Assembly (NCBI GenBank): GCA_026075535.2
Contig: AP026544.2
Location: 7,626,001-7,690,000 of the forward strand
Source: Tricholoma matsutake
Lineage: Eukaryota; Basidiomycota; Agaricomycetes; Agaricales; Tricholomataceae
DNA length: 64,000 nucleotides
Reading direction: 5' to 3'
A model generated the notes under the pieces. It had not been told where the DNA came from, did not search any database, and saw only the letters and a list, made by a program, of their open reading frames with translations. This document shows, one piece after another, positions 1 to 10,935 of the stretch (its first letter is position 1; every line of letters begins with the position of its first letter). The translations under genes were made by a program, and so were the position numbers.

Positions 1-25
1 CACTCACCGTATCCCCGACTCCACT

Positions 26-985
26 TTGATCCGAATCCATGTGAAGGACTCCCTGAAGGATGGATGGGACATTATTGTCAAAGAGTACACTCAGAAGGGT
101 GCATTCGCCCAAGCTGAGTTGTGTACTCACTTCATGGATTCGAAGTGTCCTGACAAGGGCAACATTCATGAGTTCTTGGATGAGCTACATGTTGAGAAGG
201 AGAAGTTGGCCACTTACGGTGTCATTATTGAGGACAAGGACTACCGCTCCACCATTATCACTTCCCTCCCTAATTTCCTCTCCAACTTCGCATCGAGTCT
301 TCTTGCTAATGCGAGGCTGCATGCCGCAATGGGTACTGTCAATCCCAATCAGTTGATCTCATTGATCTCCGAGGAATACGATCATAGTGTATCCCAGCGT
401 TCGCGGCACTCGGCAAAATTGTCGTCCAAGTCTGATGACAAAGATGAAGCAATGTATGTGTGGTTGAATGTAAAGGGGAAGCGGGAGCATAAACCTCGAG
501 GCGTGTGCTGGAACTGTGGGGAGAAAGGTCATTTAAAGGACAAGTGTCTTAAACCTGCAAAAGATACGAAGAAAGACTCACCTAAGAAGAGCGGCTCTGC
601 CAACACCGCTGTTGAGGATGATTCAGAGGATGAAGCAGCCTTTTTTGTTGAAGGCAATGAGGATTTTGAAGATGATCTTCCTGAGCTTTGCACTATCTCC
701 GACTCTGATTCTGAGGAAGGTTCTGATATTGGGCCTGATGGGGATAGCAATGGGGATTGGTTCTCTGAGATTGGTGAAAGTGACGAAGGCAGTGGCTGGA
801 AAACCGAGGAGCTATTTGAGGCTGATGGTAGCGAGTGTGGCTCGCTAGTCAGTGTTGACTCGGACTCAGTAGCCTCTGACCTCGAAGATGCTGCAGTTAA
901 TGTTGACACTCCCAGCATTCCCGATCATGTACCTCATGCTGAAGTCTATGACTCAGGGTGCACCAGGCACATCTCCCCATATTGA
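26..985 (+). pseudogene. Copia gag with CCHC knuckle and start of protease
   Basis: This is the gag part of the Copia polyprotein. A helical region of the UBN2/gag type is followed by a CCHC knuckle (CWNCGEKGHLKDKC, about 505-547) that would bind element RNA. A long acidic Asp/Glu/Ser-rich stretch follows, then the protease motif YDSGCTRHIS (about 946-975), where DSG is the catalytic aspartate triplet. The frame stops at 983 with TGA where relatives read Arg, and resumes in another frame near 1,040. The reading frame is already open at the window start, so the true start codon is upstream. Confidence 0.75.
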
Positions 986-1029
986 GACACAATTGATAAT
1001 TTGTCAAGATTCCCCCACGATCATTCCGA

Positions 1030-2436
1030 GCTGCGAATAAGCAAAATTTTAAGGCAGTTGGAACAGGCAAGATGATGATCAACGTACCTAATGGCATTGA
1101 TATCTCACAGCTGAGACTTATGGAGGTGTTGTATTCACCAGAAGTCGGGTACACCCTTGTGTCTATGGGCCATCTCGATGACAAGGGTTTCTCAATGACA
1201 TTTGCTGGTGGCAAGTGCACCATCAAAGTGCCAGATGGTGTGTGTGTGGGCGAAGTCCCAAAGAATAGTAATGGTCTTTATAAAGTTATGCATGAGCAAG
1301 GTGAAGCGAATGCAGTGACTGAAGTCCTTACCTTGAACCAATTCCACCATTGTATGGGTCACATTTCCCTGGAAGTAGCACGGAAGCTTGTTGACAAAGG
1401 CTTCGTGATGGGTGTGAGATTGGAAACCATGCCAACCAGTGATCCTTTTTTCTGCGAGTCCTGTGTTTATGTGAAGGCAACACATAAGCCTGTTGCAAAG
1501 GCTTGAGAGGGAGAACATGCTACTGAGTTTGGTGGTGAAATTCATAGCGACCTGTGGGGACCAGCACCCATGGCTATGAAGGCTGGAAAGCATTATTATG
1601 TCACTTTTACAGATGACAAGACATGCCTGACTCACCTGAACCTTCTACGTAAGAAGGATGAGGCTTTTGATTCCTATCAGGAGTATGAGGCATGGTGCGA
1701 TACATGTCTAAATGCACGCATCAAGGTCTTCCATTCTGATTGTGGTGGTGAGTACCTAGGGAAGGCATTTATCGCCCACCTAAAGTCAAAGGGTACTGAG
1801 CATAAACTTACTGTTCATGACACACCCCAGCACAATGGCATTGCTGAGCATCATAATTGTACCATCGTGGAGTGAATTTATGCACTGTTGCACTCGAGTG
1901 GGCTCCTGAAGATGATGTGGGGTGAGGCGGCTCACCACATCGTTTGGTTGATGAATCACACATCGACTAAAGCTGTTGATGGAATGACACCATATGAGGC
2001 TGCTTTTGGGAAGAAGCCTGATTTGTGGCATGTGCGGGAATGGGGTGAGAAAGTCTGGGTCCATATTGAGGGCAGAAACAAATTGGGTGGACACGTGAAA
2101 GAGGGCCGTTGGTTGGGTATTGATGAACAAAGCAAGGGATTTTGCATTTACTGGCCAGATAAGTGGACAGTGACAACTGAGCGGAACGTCTATTATGACA
2201 AGTCATGCTTGTCAGTTTGTCGTCTCGAGGGGGAGGATTGGGAGTTTGTTGAAACGAAAATGGATGAGACTAAGCCTTCGACACCCAAAAACCCTGCTCA
2301 AACTCAATCTGCTACTCTACCAGCTGTCCCTTCACCCAATGCTTCTCACGCTCCGAGCCCTGGTCCATCTGATCATGAAAATCCCCCCGACGAACAGCCT
2401 CTTCCTGCTAGATGCATGAGGAAGCCGAGCCAGTGA
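1030..2436 (+). pseudogene. Copia protease tail and integrase
   Basis: The segment holds the end of the protease, then an HHCC zinc-binding domain (His pair near 1,345-1,360, the CESC pair near 1,456). The integrase core shows the catalytic Asp in HSDLWGP (about 1,545) and the second Asp in HSDCGGEY (about 1,736). The glutamate position GIAEHHN (about 1,838) is also present. The core inserts the cDNA into the genome. In-frame TGA codons at about 1,504, 1,873 and 2,434 each sit where the family has Arg. The Pro/Ser-rich linker to reverse transcriptase begins near 2,260. Confidence 0.75.
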
Positions 2437-4192
2437 GTCTGTGATATTCTCGAGGGCCGTGGAGCTACTTCTGCTCACCCATCCGATCCGGTCATTGCTG
2501 CAGGTGTGCAAGTACCTCCCATTGCCAAAGAAGCTCCTGCCCAGGTGCTTGAGGGGGAGGGAATTGCTGACTGGATGATGGTAGCTGACTTTGTGGATGA
2601 ATATGTGATGGTGGCTGAAATGAGTGATTTTGAGGCTCTTGAACCGAGGTCTTTGGCTGAGGCAAAGCACTGTCCTGACTGGCAGCTGTGGGAGAAGGCA
2701 ATTCATGAGGAATTAGCAACTTTACAAGGGACTGGAACTTGGGAACTCACCGATGTGCCCAAAGGAGCCAATATTGTTCGCTCAAAGTGGGTTTTCCATG
2801 CGAAGAAGGACGCCACCAGTGTCATTATCCATCACAAGGCATGTCTTGTCACACAAGGTTTCTCACAAGTTCCAGGCATCGACTATTTTGATACGTTCGC
2901 TCCCGTTGCTAAGCTCCCATTGATCTGAACTGTACTCGCTATGGCCACTGCAGAAGACATGGAGCTTCATCAGATTGATATCAAGGGGGCATATCTCAAT
3001 GGAGAACTCACTGAATGCAAGACAATCTACATGTCTCAACCACCCAGATATCATGCTCCCAACTCTGCAGGCCAGGTTTGCCAACTCCATAAAACATTGT
3101 ATGGACTTAAACAGTCCAGAAAACCCTGGTATCAGAAGCTTGTTGACATTATGTTGAAGCTTGGGTTCGTGAGGTGTGATGTTGACCAGGCTGTGTTCTT
3201 CAAATGAGAGGGATGCAACTTGATGGTGGTCTTGGTGCATGTTGACGATTGCATGATGGCGGCAACCTCAATCATTTTAAGTCCGAGATCGCCAAGCACA
3301 TTGAGATCATTGATCTCGGTGAGCTGCACTGGTTGTTAGGTATCGAGATCAGAGGTGATCATGAGAAACGCACCATCCACCTCTCCCAACGGTCATATGT
3401 CAACTCTATTCTTCGTTGTTACAACCTCCAAGACCTCAAACCCGTTTCCATGCCTATGGAAACTCACATTAAACTCTCGAAATCTCAGTCACCCACCACT
3501 ACTGCCCAGTTTGCTCAGATGCACGATGTCCCCTACCACGAAGCTGTTGGATCCTTGATGTATGCCTCACTCGGAACACGGCCTGACATTTCTTTTGCCA
3601 TCCAAACTCTCTCGCAATTTTCCACCAACCCTGGAGTTGCTCATTGGGAAGCTGTTAAACGAGTTTTCCACTACTTGAAGGGAACGGTGGATCTCTGGTT
3701 GTTGTATGGGCAGAAGAAGGTTGATTTGGCAGGATATGCAGATGCGGATGGAAGTATGGCTGAGGACAGGCACACTATATCCAGGTATGCATTCATTATT
3801 CATGGGGGAGCCATTTCTTGGAGTGCTAAATGCCAGGAAATTGTCTCATTATCGACGACTGAAAGCAAATACATCACTGCCACCCATGCTGTGGCCCAAA
3901 GAAGCATTATGGCTTTGATCACTTATCCAACAACTTTTCAACACCACTCTATCCCCCACGACTCTTTTCTCAGATAATCAATCTGCAATTGTGCTCACAA
4001 AAGATCACCAATACCATGCATGAACTAAACACATTGACATTCGATATCATTTTATTCGATGGATCGTCGAACAAGGTTCTATTCGGCTCGTTTACTGCCC
4101 TACCGACGACATGGTTGCTGACACTCTCACCAAAGCTCTCCCCTCTGCGAAAGTCAAGTACTTTGCTACTGAACTTGGTCTCGTGTTACCTT
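2437..4192 (+). pseudogene. Copia reverse transcriptase and RNase H
   Basis: The RVT_2-type reverse transcriptase starts near LAEAKHCPDW (about 2,650). It contains VRSKWVF, the IDIKGAYLNGEL block (about 2,974) and the YVDD-equivalent VHVDDC (about 3,236). TGA codons interrupt it at 2,926 and 3,205. After a frameshift near 3,265 come the connection and RNase H domains: YADADGS (about 3,737) with the catalytic Asp, STTESKY with Glu, and SDNQSAI in a third frame (about 3,970). The polyprotein ends near 4,190, just before the polypurine tract. The function would be cDNA synthesis and RNA removal. Confidence 0.75.
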
Positions 4193-4200
4193 GAGGGGAG

Positions 4201-4590
4201 TGTTGGATTTGCAAGGCTATCACAAGACCCAAAACCCCACTCACATGCCCATGGCTGCCACTCCACTTCGTGCATCACACATTTGATTTCTAATCTTGTG
4301 GCCCTATCATTCCTACACATTACTGTACCTCTACTTTCCCTATTCCTTGCTGCTCTCGCTGAGAGCTTACTCTTTTGTTCTGCTAATTGTAGTTTAGCTT
4401 ATTTTGAACCTATGTACTTTTACTAGTTTTGTCTCGTTGTCTTCCCTCAGTCATTTGGCTGCTCGCAAACACTGAGGTAAGACACCTACCTACTATGCCT
4501 ACTTTATTTACTCACCATGTATTGTAGCTTATTTATTCTTAGGTGATTTAATATAGTTGTTTGGCTGCTCGCAAACACTGAGCTTATTTA
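4201..4590 (+). repeat. 3' LTR of the Copia element (end uncertain)
   Basis: The LTR starts TGTTGGATTT directly after the purine tract TTGAGGGGAG. The end is not fixed because the 5' LTR is outside the window. A 22-base segment (TTGGCTGCTCGCAAACACTG) occurs at about 4,458 and again at about 4,561, and CTTATTTATTCTTAG also occurs twice, so an internal duplication blurs the boundary. Confidence 0.5.
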
Positions 4591-5202
4591 TTCTTAGTGC
4601 GACTGAGTTCCTATCATTACAATCATATCATATTTTGACACTACTGAAGGTACTCAAGTAGTATCTTAGATTGGTATGAATACTGGCAAAATATCTCTTG
4701 GTGAGTATGAAGACAGTATTAAGAATACTTCTACAATACTGACATGATACCTCCCCAGAAGTTTCTTGCTGTGCAGCCAGTGAAGGGGTCTTTTGTCTGC
4801 CAAAATCTTGCAATAGTAACACTTTGTAACATTGCTGATACAGTATTAGACTGTCTTATGCACCAACAAAAAATATTTGAACTTCCTGTACTAGAGTCTC
4901 AAGATTGAGGACCAATCTTGGGTTGTCAGACTATTAAGTTGACTTCAGGCTGTCAGTTGGTAAGCTCTTTGTGATGAGAAAGGGGAAAATGATGGTGTTA
5001 TAGCCATTTTCCCAGAAATGGCACTGGAACAGTGATGTGCACTAAGGCAACAAAAATAGCTGAAAATAGCCAAAAAATCATTTGATCTAATTGCTACCAC
5101 TGATAAAGCCATCATCTTTGCTTTCAACATTGAATGTCTCCTCTCCACTGCTTTCTGCTTTACTTGGGGACCCTTCGGCTTCATTCTGAGGTCATACCCT
5201 CC
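4591..5202. other. Intergenic or old repeat DNA without recognisable gene
   Basis: No coding region or terminal repeat could be supported here. The sequence is AT-rich with scattered short inverted words such as AGTACTC/AAGTAGTATC near 4,650. It may be old repeat debris. Confidence 0.4.
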
Positions 5203-5210
5203 CTTCAGCC

Positions 5211-5584
5211 TAGCGTTGCCACTGGCTCAGCCGAGGTTTTTCAATAAAATGGCTATAGCAGACCAGATAAATTTCCTAAATTCACTAGGATATTTGACCA
5301 TATGGATGAGCCCATAAGCCAAGGGGTCTTTTGCCAACATTATCTGATCAGATCCCCCATTCCTTACCTATTCCCTCAGCTTTGATTTCAAGCTGAGCCA
5401 TCAAGCCAAATTTTGTTTATTAAATAACTCAGGGACAATTGAGCGGTTCAACTAGTGTTGGCAGACAACCCCTCAGCTTATTGGCCCATCCATATGCTCA
5501 AATATCTTGGTGAATTTAGGAAGTTTATCTGGCATGTTATAGCCATTTTATTGAAAAACCTCAGCTGAGCCAGTGGCAACACTA
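5211..5584. mobile_element. hAT-type MITE with about 110-bp terminal inverted repeats
   Basis: The two ends are long inverted copies of each other, TAGCGTTGCCACTGGCTCAG at the left and the complement of TAGTGTTGCCACTGGCTCAG at the right. The similarity runs inward for about 110 bp. A perfect 8-bp TSD, CTTCAGCC, lies at 5,203-5,210 and 5,585-5,592. TAG ends plus an 8-bp duplication are the hAT signature. At 374 bp it carries no transposase and must have been moved in trans. Confidence 0.9.
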
Positions 5585-5767
5585 CTTCAGCCTTGTAAGG
5601 GATAGAAGCTTGCCCAGTTTCAGCTTCTCCAATAGACACTTGCCCTTGACCTTTTTGGCTGCCCACTGTGCTTTATGCTCCTAAGGCCTCCAGGTATGAT
5701 GACCTATCAAATACATACATTGTGTCAAGTGATATGGGTTCAGTGGACTACATTGAACACTCTCTAT

Positions 5768-6625
5768 TAAGGCATGACTTGGGTATGGGTAACACCATGT
5801 GTTTCTGCTTATGGGTATGCTCAGGTACAGGTACGGATTTGGATTTCCATACCTGAGGCAAAACCATACCTGTACCCACGGTGTTATGGGTATCATGGTA
5901 CCGGTCCAATGGTCACATGTTTTATCAAATGACTTTGTTGATCAATGTCAACAACAACAACAATAGCTCAACAACAATGACAACTGCTACCAACACGCCC
6001 CCCTCATTCTAAATGCAGGTGGGGGGGGGTTTTTTCTTCTGGGCAACAACGACAATGACTGCTACCAACATGCCCTTGATCTGGGCAACAACAACAATGT
6101 TCTGGGCAACAACAACAACAATGACCCCCTCTCTCACTGCTAATGTGAGTGGAGGGGTTTTTGACTCTGTTCTGGGTGACTACAACAATGATGGCAGGAC
6201 TGGTGACTAACAAGAAAGGATACACCTTGCCCCCAGCCTCACGAGCAACTGCTCATGGGGTGGATCACAGGTGGGACAACAACAGGCAGCAGCAGCAACA
6301 ACAAGCAGCAATGACGACAGAAGGCACCACCCCCCTCTCTCGCTGCAAACATGAGCGGGGGGGGGATTCTCATTCCATTCTCAGTGACGACAGGCCAGGT
6401 ACCCCCCCCCCCCCCCTCACTCCAAATGTGGGAGGGGGGGATTCTTATTATGTATATTGATTTAGTGTAATTATACTAAAATACATATTTGTGTCAAAAC
6501 CCATGAATAACGATGGGTAACCTGCTGAAACCCACAGTAATACCGTACCCCTAACCATGTGGGTACGGTGTTCACGGGTACAGGTACATGAAATTGTACC
6601 TGGGGGTTACCCGAGTCATGCCCTA
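5768..6625. mobile_element. Non-autonomous hAT element with GGGTAC-type subterminal repeats
   Basis: The left end is TAAGGCATGACTTGGGTA and the right end is the complement of TAGGGCATGACTCGGGTA. The 8-bp TSD CTCTCTAT lies at 5,760-5,767 and 6,626-6,633. The subterminal zones are full of GGGTA/GGTAC words on both sides. The centre has CAA/CAACAA runs and four imperfect C-tract/G-tract palindromes (near 5,998, 6,122, 6,329 and 6,400). No transposase frame exists. Confidence 0.85.
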
Positions 6626-6956
6626 CTCTCTATGTATATGTGTACATACTATAGTAACAAATGAATGCACTATTACAATGCTTGCTCTTCCATACAGTAG
6701 ATGTGCATTAATAGACATTGGTAACCTATAAAATAGTGCCAGACACAGGCATTGGCATTGGCATTGGGCACAGAAAGTTATAAAGTGCATTGTCATTGGC
6801 AAACAAGATGGACAATGGGTATGGGCAATATTAATGGGTTAGATCCAGCAAAAAAAACCATGTTTATCCTAGCTAAAATAATAATGTTGGTCCTAGCTAC
6901 ATAGATGTAAAGGGAGTAAGGTAGGCCATGTCATTGGGTAATGCCACATCAGTGAG

Positions 6957-7406
6957 AATCAGCAGGGGGATCAGCCATGGTGTCATTGGTACTGTCATGG
7001 GATGATGGTCTGATTGGAATTTCTGAGAACCAAATGATATAGCCACACAAATGTAGGATAAAGACACTTACTGGATTGGCAGGTAGTATGAGCTGGTTTT
7101 GGACCATAGCATAGTATGGTTCATCGGTCATGTTTCCAGACTGTAAATTGATGATTAGTCAGTGGATACACAATGTTGGCAAATAAGACATGGCATCGGC
7201 CAGCAGCATCAAAATGAAGGAAAGCTTACCCCCTATGTGCCTTGTGCCTTGTGCACATTGAATTTGACCTTCTTGCAATAGGCCTCCATTGCCTGATGGG
7301 TGGCTAAAATCATAAAATGGGGCACTAGATAGTGCTGCCCATTGTCACTTTGAATAGGGACATACCCATCAGGAATATCTGCCTGGCTTTGCTGCTGATT
7401 GCTCAT
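6957..7406 (-). pseudogene. Unrecognised small multi-exon gene remnant
   Basis: A minus-strand frame from an ATG at 7,406 reads MSNQQQSQADIPDGYVPIQ and ends in HKAQGT at about 7,233. A likely donor (GTAAGC) follows, with an acceptor at about 7,145. A second coding piece, SGNMTDEPYYAMVQNQL, is followed by a GTAAGT donor near 7,072. A TAG lies just before the first donor, so the gene may be broken. I do not recognise the protein family. It lies next to the insertion site of LTR-D. Confidence 0.3.
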
Positions 7407-7544
7407 TGTGTGAATCAATATAACAGAGGTGATAATACTATCTTATGTGTTTAATCAGTGATCAGATCAGACATTATTTGTTGGTGTATATCTATTGCAT
7501 CCATCAAAACACATGATTGTTGATTTTCATCTTTTCCACATATC

Positions 7545-7579
7545 TGTAAGAGTGTCTCTTACATCAGCAAGTCTTATCA
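7545..7579 (+). repeat. LTR-D left LTR, first part
   Basis: These 35 bases match the start of the right LTR at 46,239. The last five, TATCA, are the Gyp-A target-site duplication. Confidence 0.85.
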
Positions 7580-7763
7580 TGTAGTAAACTGGGGGGTAGA
7601 CCTTGCTTTCACACAACACTAACATGCATAACATATATTGATGTTGGTAAGGTAAAAAGGTCTGTTTATCTGAATTGGAACTGGCCCTTATAAAGGGTCC
7701 AGTACAATGCTATCAAAAGGTAAAGTAAATATAAAGACTGACAACTAGTCAGCCACCACTACA
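7580..7763 (-). repeat. Gyp-A 3' LTR
   Basis: This is a near-identical partner of 42,552-42,738, starting TGTAGTAAACTGG and ending CACTACA. The transcription sense of the element is minus. Confidence 0.9.
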
Positions 7764-7861
7764 CTCTCCCCCTTTGGCTTGAACCCAGAGGGCAAGCCAT
7801 GACCATCCCAAGATATCAAGAAGGAAACATGATGCAAGAAGAATTATTTTATTTTATTTTT

Positions 7862-10560
7862 TTACTCAGCCCTGGAGGGTTGAGCAGGGGGAATGCTGGA
7901 GTTTTCAGAGGACTGACTGTGGAGAGGTTCATCCATATCCATTCCATTGTCTAACAGGAGGGACGAGAAGATGGGTGACTCAGTAGTAGACACCAGGGAG
8001 GCCACCTGGGAGATGGGAGTCACCGGGGACAATTCCATGGCAGGGGATTTGAGAAGCTGCTCTCCCTCTGGGCAGGCAGCAATGGGAGCGTTTGAGTCAT
8101 CTCCGGAATCCAAGACTGAGTCGGTGCACTCGGACTCAGAATCCTTGTTCTTTTGTCGACTCCGAGTAGGGCACGCAAAGAGTTGGAACTTGCCCCCTCC
8201 CAGCCCTGCAGGTGGGGGTCCAGTCACAGCTAATTGTTCCTTCTTTCATTCACTCTTGGCCCTATTCTTATCAGCCTTGGTTCGACGGGGAGGACCTATG
8301 TAGGACCATCCTCCATCCATGAAGTCTGGGGTCTCCAGAGGTTGGGAGGCAGTCAACGGGGTTGGAGAGACAGGAGCAAGAGGAGCAGGGTGGGGAGATC
8401 ATACTGCTGCAACGGGGAGCGCAGTCGATGAGACAGGGTTAGAGGTTCCATGAGGGAGTCCGGGTACCCCCAGGGGTACACTGGGAAGCGACAGGTGGAG
8501 ACTCAAGGACCAGAAAGCAGAGCTGGAGACAGGTGACATCTAGAGGGCCTTGCATCCTTCCTCTGACTTGTGTTATACCATCTGAAGCCTTTTTGTGGGT
8601 TTTGTTTGGGTTTCTGGGTTGAGCATCATCAATGGGTCGCATAGTCGAGGTGGAAGAATGAGACGCTGAGCTGGGAGGCACAGCATGAGAAGAGGAAGAC
8701 AGTCCTAGCAGCCCCAAAGGTGGGGGAGTCTCAGGTGATTCTATAAGGGCAACCTCAGCCTCTAGCAAAGGGAAATCCGAAGAGAAAACTCTAAGGATCC
8801 CTTTGCCGATGCCCAGTATATGTGAAGACGACAAAAATCAAATAATAACCTAAAAATAGAAAAGGCAGAGATAGGCAGATCAAGGCCGCTGAATGACATC
8901 ATACCAAGGGGTAGATGTCGGAAGGGTGCTCTGCCTCTAAATATAAAACTGTCAACATGCACAAATATGATAGAAAGGGAAATTAGTAATAAAATCCGGA
9001 AAAATCATAGAAAATGAAGAATAGAAGGAAATGAAGTGAGGAAAAATATAGAACAAACATAAAAAATAGGAGAAACACACAGGGCACCCCCCTAGTCCCC
9101 CTAGTCCCCTTACAGATTCCCTGTCTCTCTTACACTTGGTTGGTGGGGGCTGAGTTAAACAGCGTGCCCCAGGAGGAGGCAGCCACAGACGGGGTTCTGT
9201 CATCAGAGGGGCATCTTTGGGTGCAGGTGGAGCCACTTGATGAACACATTGCAGGGTAGCATCAGCGTCTGTGGACTCATCTTCCCTGCGGGACTGAGTA
9301 GCCACTGTCAACATTCCTATTCCATAGTAGTAGGCTTCCCAGACCTCATGGTCAGGGACTCCAATTGAAGCCAGATGTCGGACAACCTCCTCCACAGTGA
9401 CGTTGTCAGTCACCAGGGACATGAACTGTCAGTCTCGGTGCAGAGCAATGGAGATGCCCAACAAAGAGTGCAAGCTTCGGTACAATCCTGGGGTGGTGAA
9501 GACCTTCACCAGGAATAGATTCAAACTGGACTTCTGTCGCTGAGACAGTCCAGGGGGAACTTGTTATCATAATAAAAGCATTCCCCTTACGTGGGGAAGA
9601 GAAACATGGTGTTCATCCAGAACCAACCCAGAGGAGTTCTGGAATTGGTAGAGTTGTCGATGCATGAATTGGGCCCAGGATTCCACTGGGTTGTTGATTT
9701 GGGGTTGAGCCATCCTGTCCAGCTCATGCAGTTGCCGAATCCCCTTGGAGGATTGTCGATCCATGGGGAGCCACTGGGGAAGTCTCCAGTTGGCGATGGC
9801 ATAGCTCATTAAGGGGGTTCGGGTCTCAGAAGGGGTCAAGCTGGCATAGCACACATAGGACTGCACTCGCCATAGATAAGTCTCATTGCCAGGCTGCTGA
9901 GCAGCCATGGCCCATATATCGAACTTGGCACTGTTTCATGGCAAGGTAGGGGGAACAGGATTGTGGACTGGAGGAGCTGGGGACCAGTTAGCCGGTTGGG
10001 AAGGGTTGATCGTCCGGGGCCCTGGAGGGGGAAGGAGAGGGCGCTCCCTCTCCTTCTCGCCCTCATCCACATCCATCGCCTCTGCTGGTCAAACCTTTGG
10101 GGCAGGCACGGTGGGCTTCATGGAGGAGACGACATATGAACAGTCCCGGACTGGAGAACGTGGTCTGGGGGAAGGCTCACGACCATGGGGTTGTTTGGCC
10201 AGGAGATCCTTCAGACATTGGTCCAACTCATCCTCAAGGCGCTGAATTTGGGCCCTGAGTCTAGCTGTCTCATCCTTATAATCCTCCTGAAGTCATCTGG
10301 AGGCCACTCGTTCCCCAGAGGATATCTTGTGGTCACGGTGGTCCTCAGCATTGAGATAGTCCAGGTCCTGGTCAAACTCCAGCTGGTACACATGCATGGC
10401 ATACTGCTTGTAGACGTCACATCCAAAATGATGAACCACAATGCCCAAATGGGCATCGTTTCTCCATCCCCCGTCCTCTCATCCCATTCTCCTTTCGCCC
10501 ACTGAAGGGTCTTGACCTTGGGGGTCTCTTCGATCTCGTGGTTCTCGCTCACTTGGTCTC
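7862..10560 (-). pseudogene. Gyp-A ORF3, downstream of pol, coiled-coil protein
   Basis: A third coding region follows pol on the same strand. A strongly heptad-like stretch, DETARLRAQIQRLEDELDQC, lies near 10,210-10,270. A Pro-rich part and a conserved-looking block from about 9,908 (MAAQQPGNETYLW) follow, then a block from 9,422 (MSLVTDNVTVEEVVRHLASI). The frame enters the family-E solo LTR at 9,119. With that LTR and its duplicated GATTC removed, it reads on without break into 8,736 and then to the stop at 7,862. In-frame TGA codons occur near 10,300, 9,430 and 8,247. I infer a capsid-like or accessory role; no enzyme motif is visible. Confidence 0.55.
8742..9114 (-). repeat. Family-E solo LTR inside Gyp-A ORF3
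   Basis: On the minus strand it starts TGTAAGGGGACTAGGGGG and ends TTGCCCTTATA. The TSD GATTC lies at 8,737-8,741 and 9,115-9,119. A second copy of the same LTR in the opposite orientation lies at 43,706-44,131. No internal region of this family is present, so it is a recombination product (solo LTR). Confidence 0.9.
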
Positions 10561-10856
10561 AGGCCTTGCAGCTCTCTCTCTCTCTCTCATTGCCTCGAGC
10601 CTTGCGGCTCAAGTCCTTGTCCTCCTTCCCTATTCCTCCTAATGTCCCTCCCCCTTTGAGACAGGTTGTCAGTCTCATAGTCGCTGTCATCCATAGGGTT
10701 GTCGCTGAAGTACCTATTTCCTCCCATGAACGTTATGGGAGGCCGAATAGAAAAAAAAATTAATCTCTGCCTGTCCTACTGTACAGGATTGGAGTCAGAA
10801 AGGTGGCACTCAGTAACCCCCACATTGGGCATCCCATTCTCCTTTTTCATTTCAAG

Positions 10857-10927
10857 TTATATACCAGCCCAAGTGCATGCAGCTGCACGCTTGGGCAGAT
10901 CCATCCAGTCCTTGGCACCGACAAGGG
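10857..10927 (-). pseudogene. Gyp-A pol C-terminus, cut off by hAT-1
   Basis: Joining this piece to 12,383 across the hAT-1 excision point gives an open C-terminal tail that continues the chromodomain segment (ALVGAKDWMDLPKR). It ends at the TAA complement at 10,857-10,859. It matches the usual short basic tail that ends this chromovirus polyprotein. Confidence 0.7.
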
Positions 10928-10935
10928 CCAAGGAC

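Larger units (their letters stand above)
1..4590 (+). mobile_element. Ty1/Copia LTR retrotransposon, 5'-truncated by window edge, decayed
   Basis: Gag zinc knuckle, aspartic protease, integrase, reverse transcriptase and RNase H follow in that order, which is the Copia order. The 5' LTR and the start of gag lie outside the window. The reading frame is broken by at least three frameshifts (near 1,000, 3,265 and 3,920) and about seven in-frame stops. All these stops are TGA at places where Copia proteins usually have Arg. A purine tract (4,191-4,200) precedes the 3' LTR. The element cannot be autonomous in this state. The right boundary is approximate because the LTR end is not resolved. Confidence 0.85.

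Noticed and set aside
529..918. Minus-strand Ser-rich open frame
   Set aside because: It is the complement of the acidic Asp/Glu/Ser stretch of Copia gag; biased codons leave the other strand open.
6740..6960. Another hAT element starting TAGTGCCAGACACAGG
   Set aside because: No inverted right end and no 8-bp duplication could be found.
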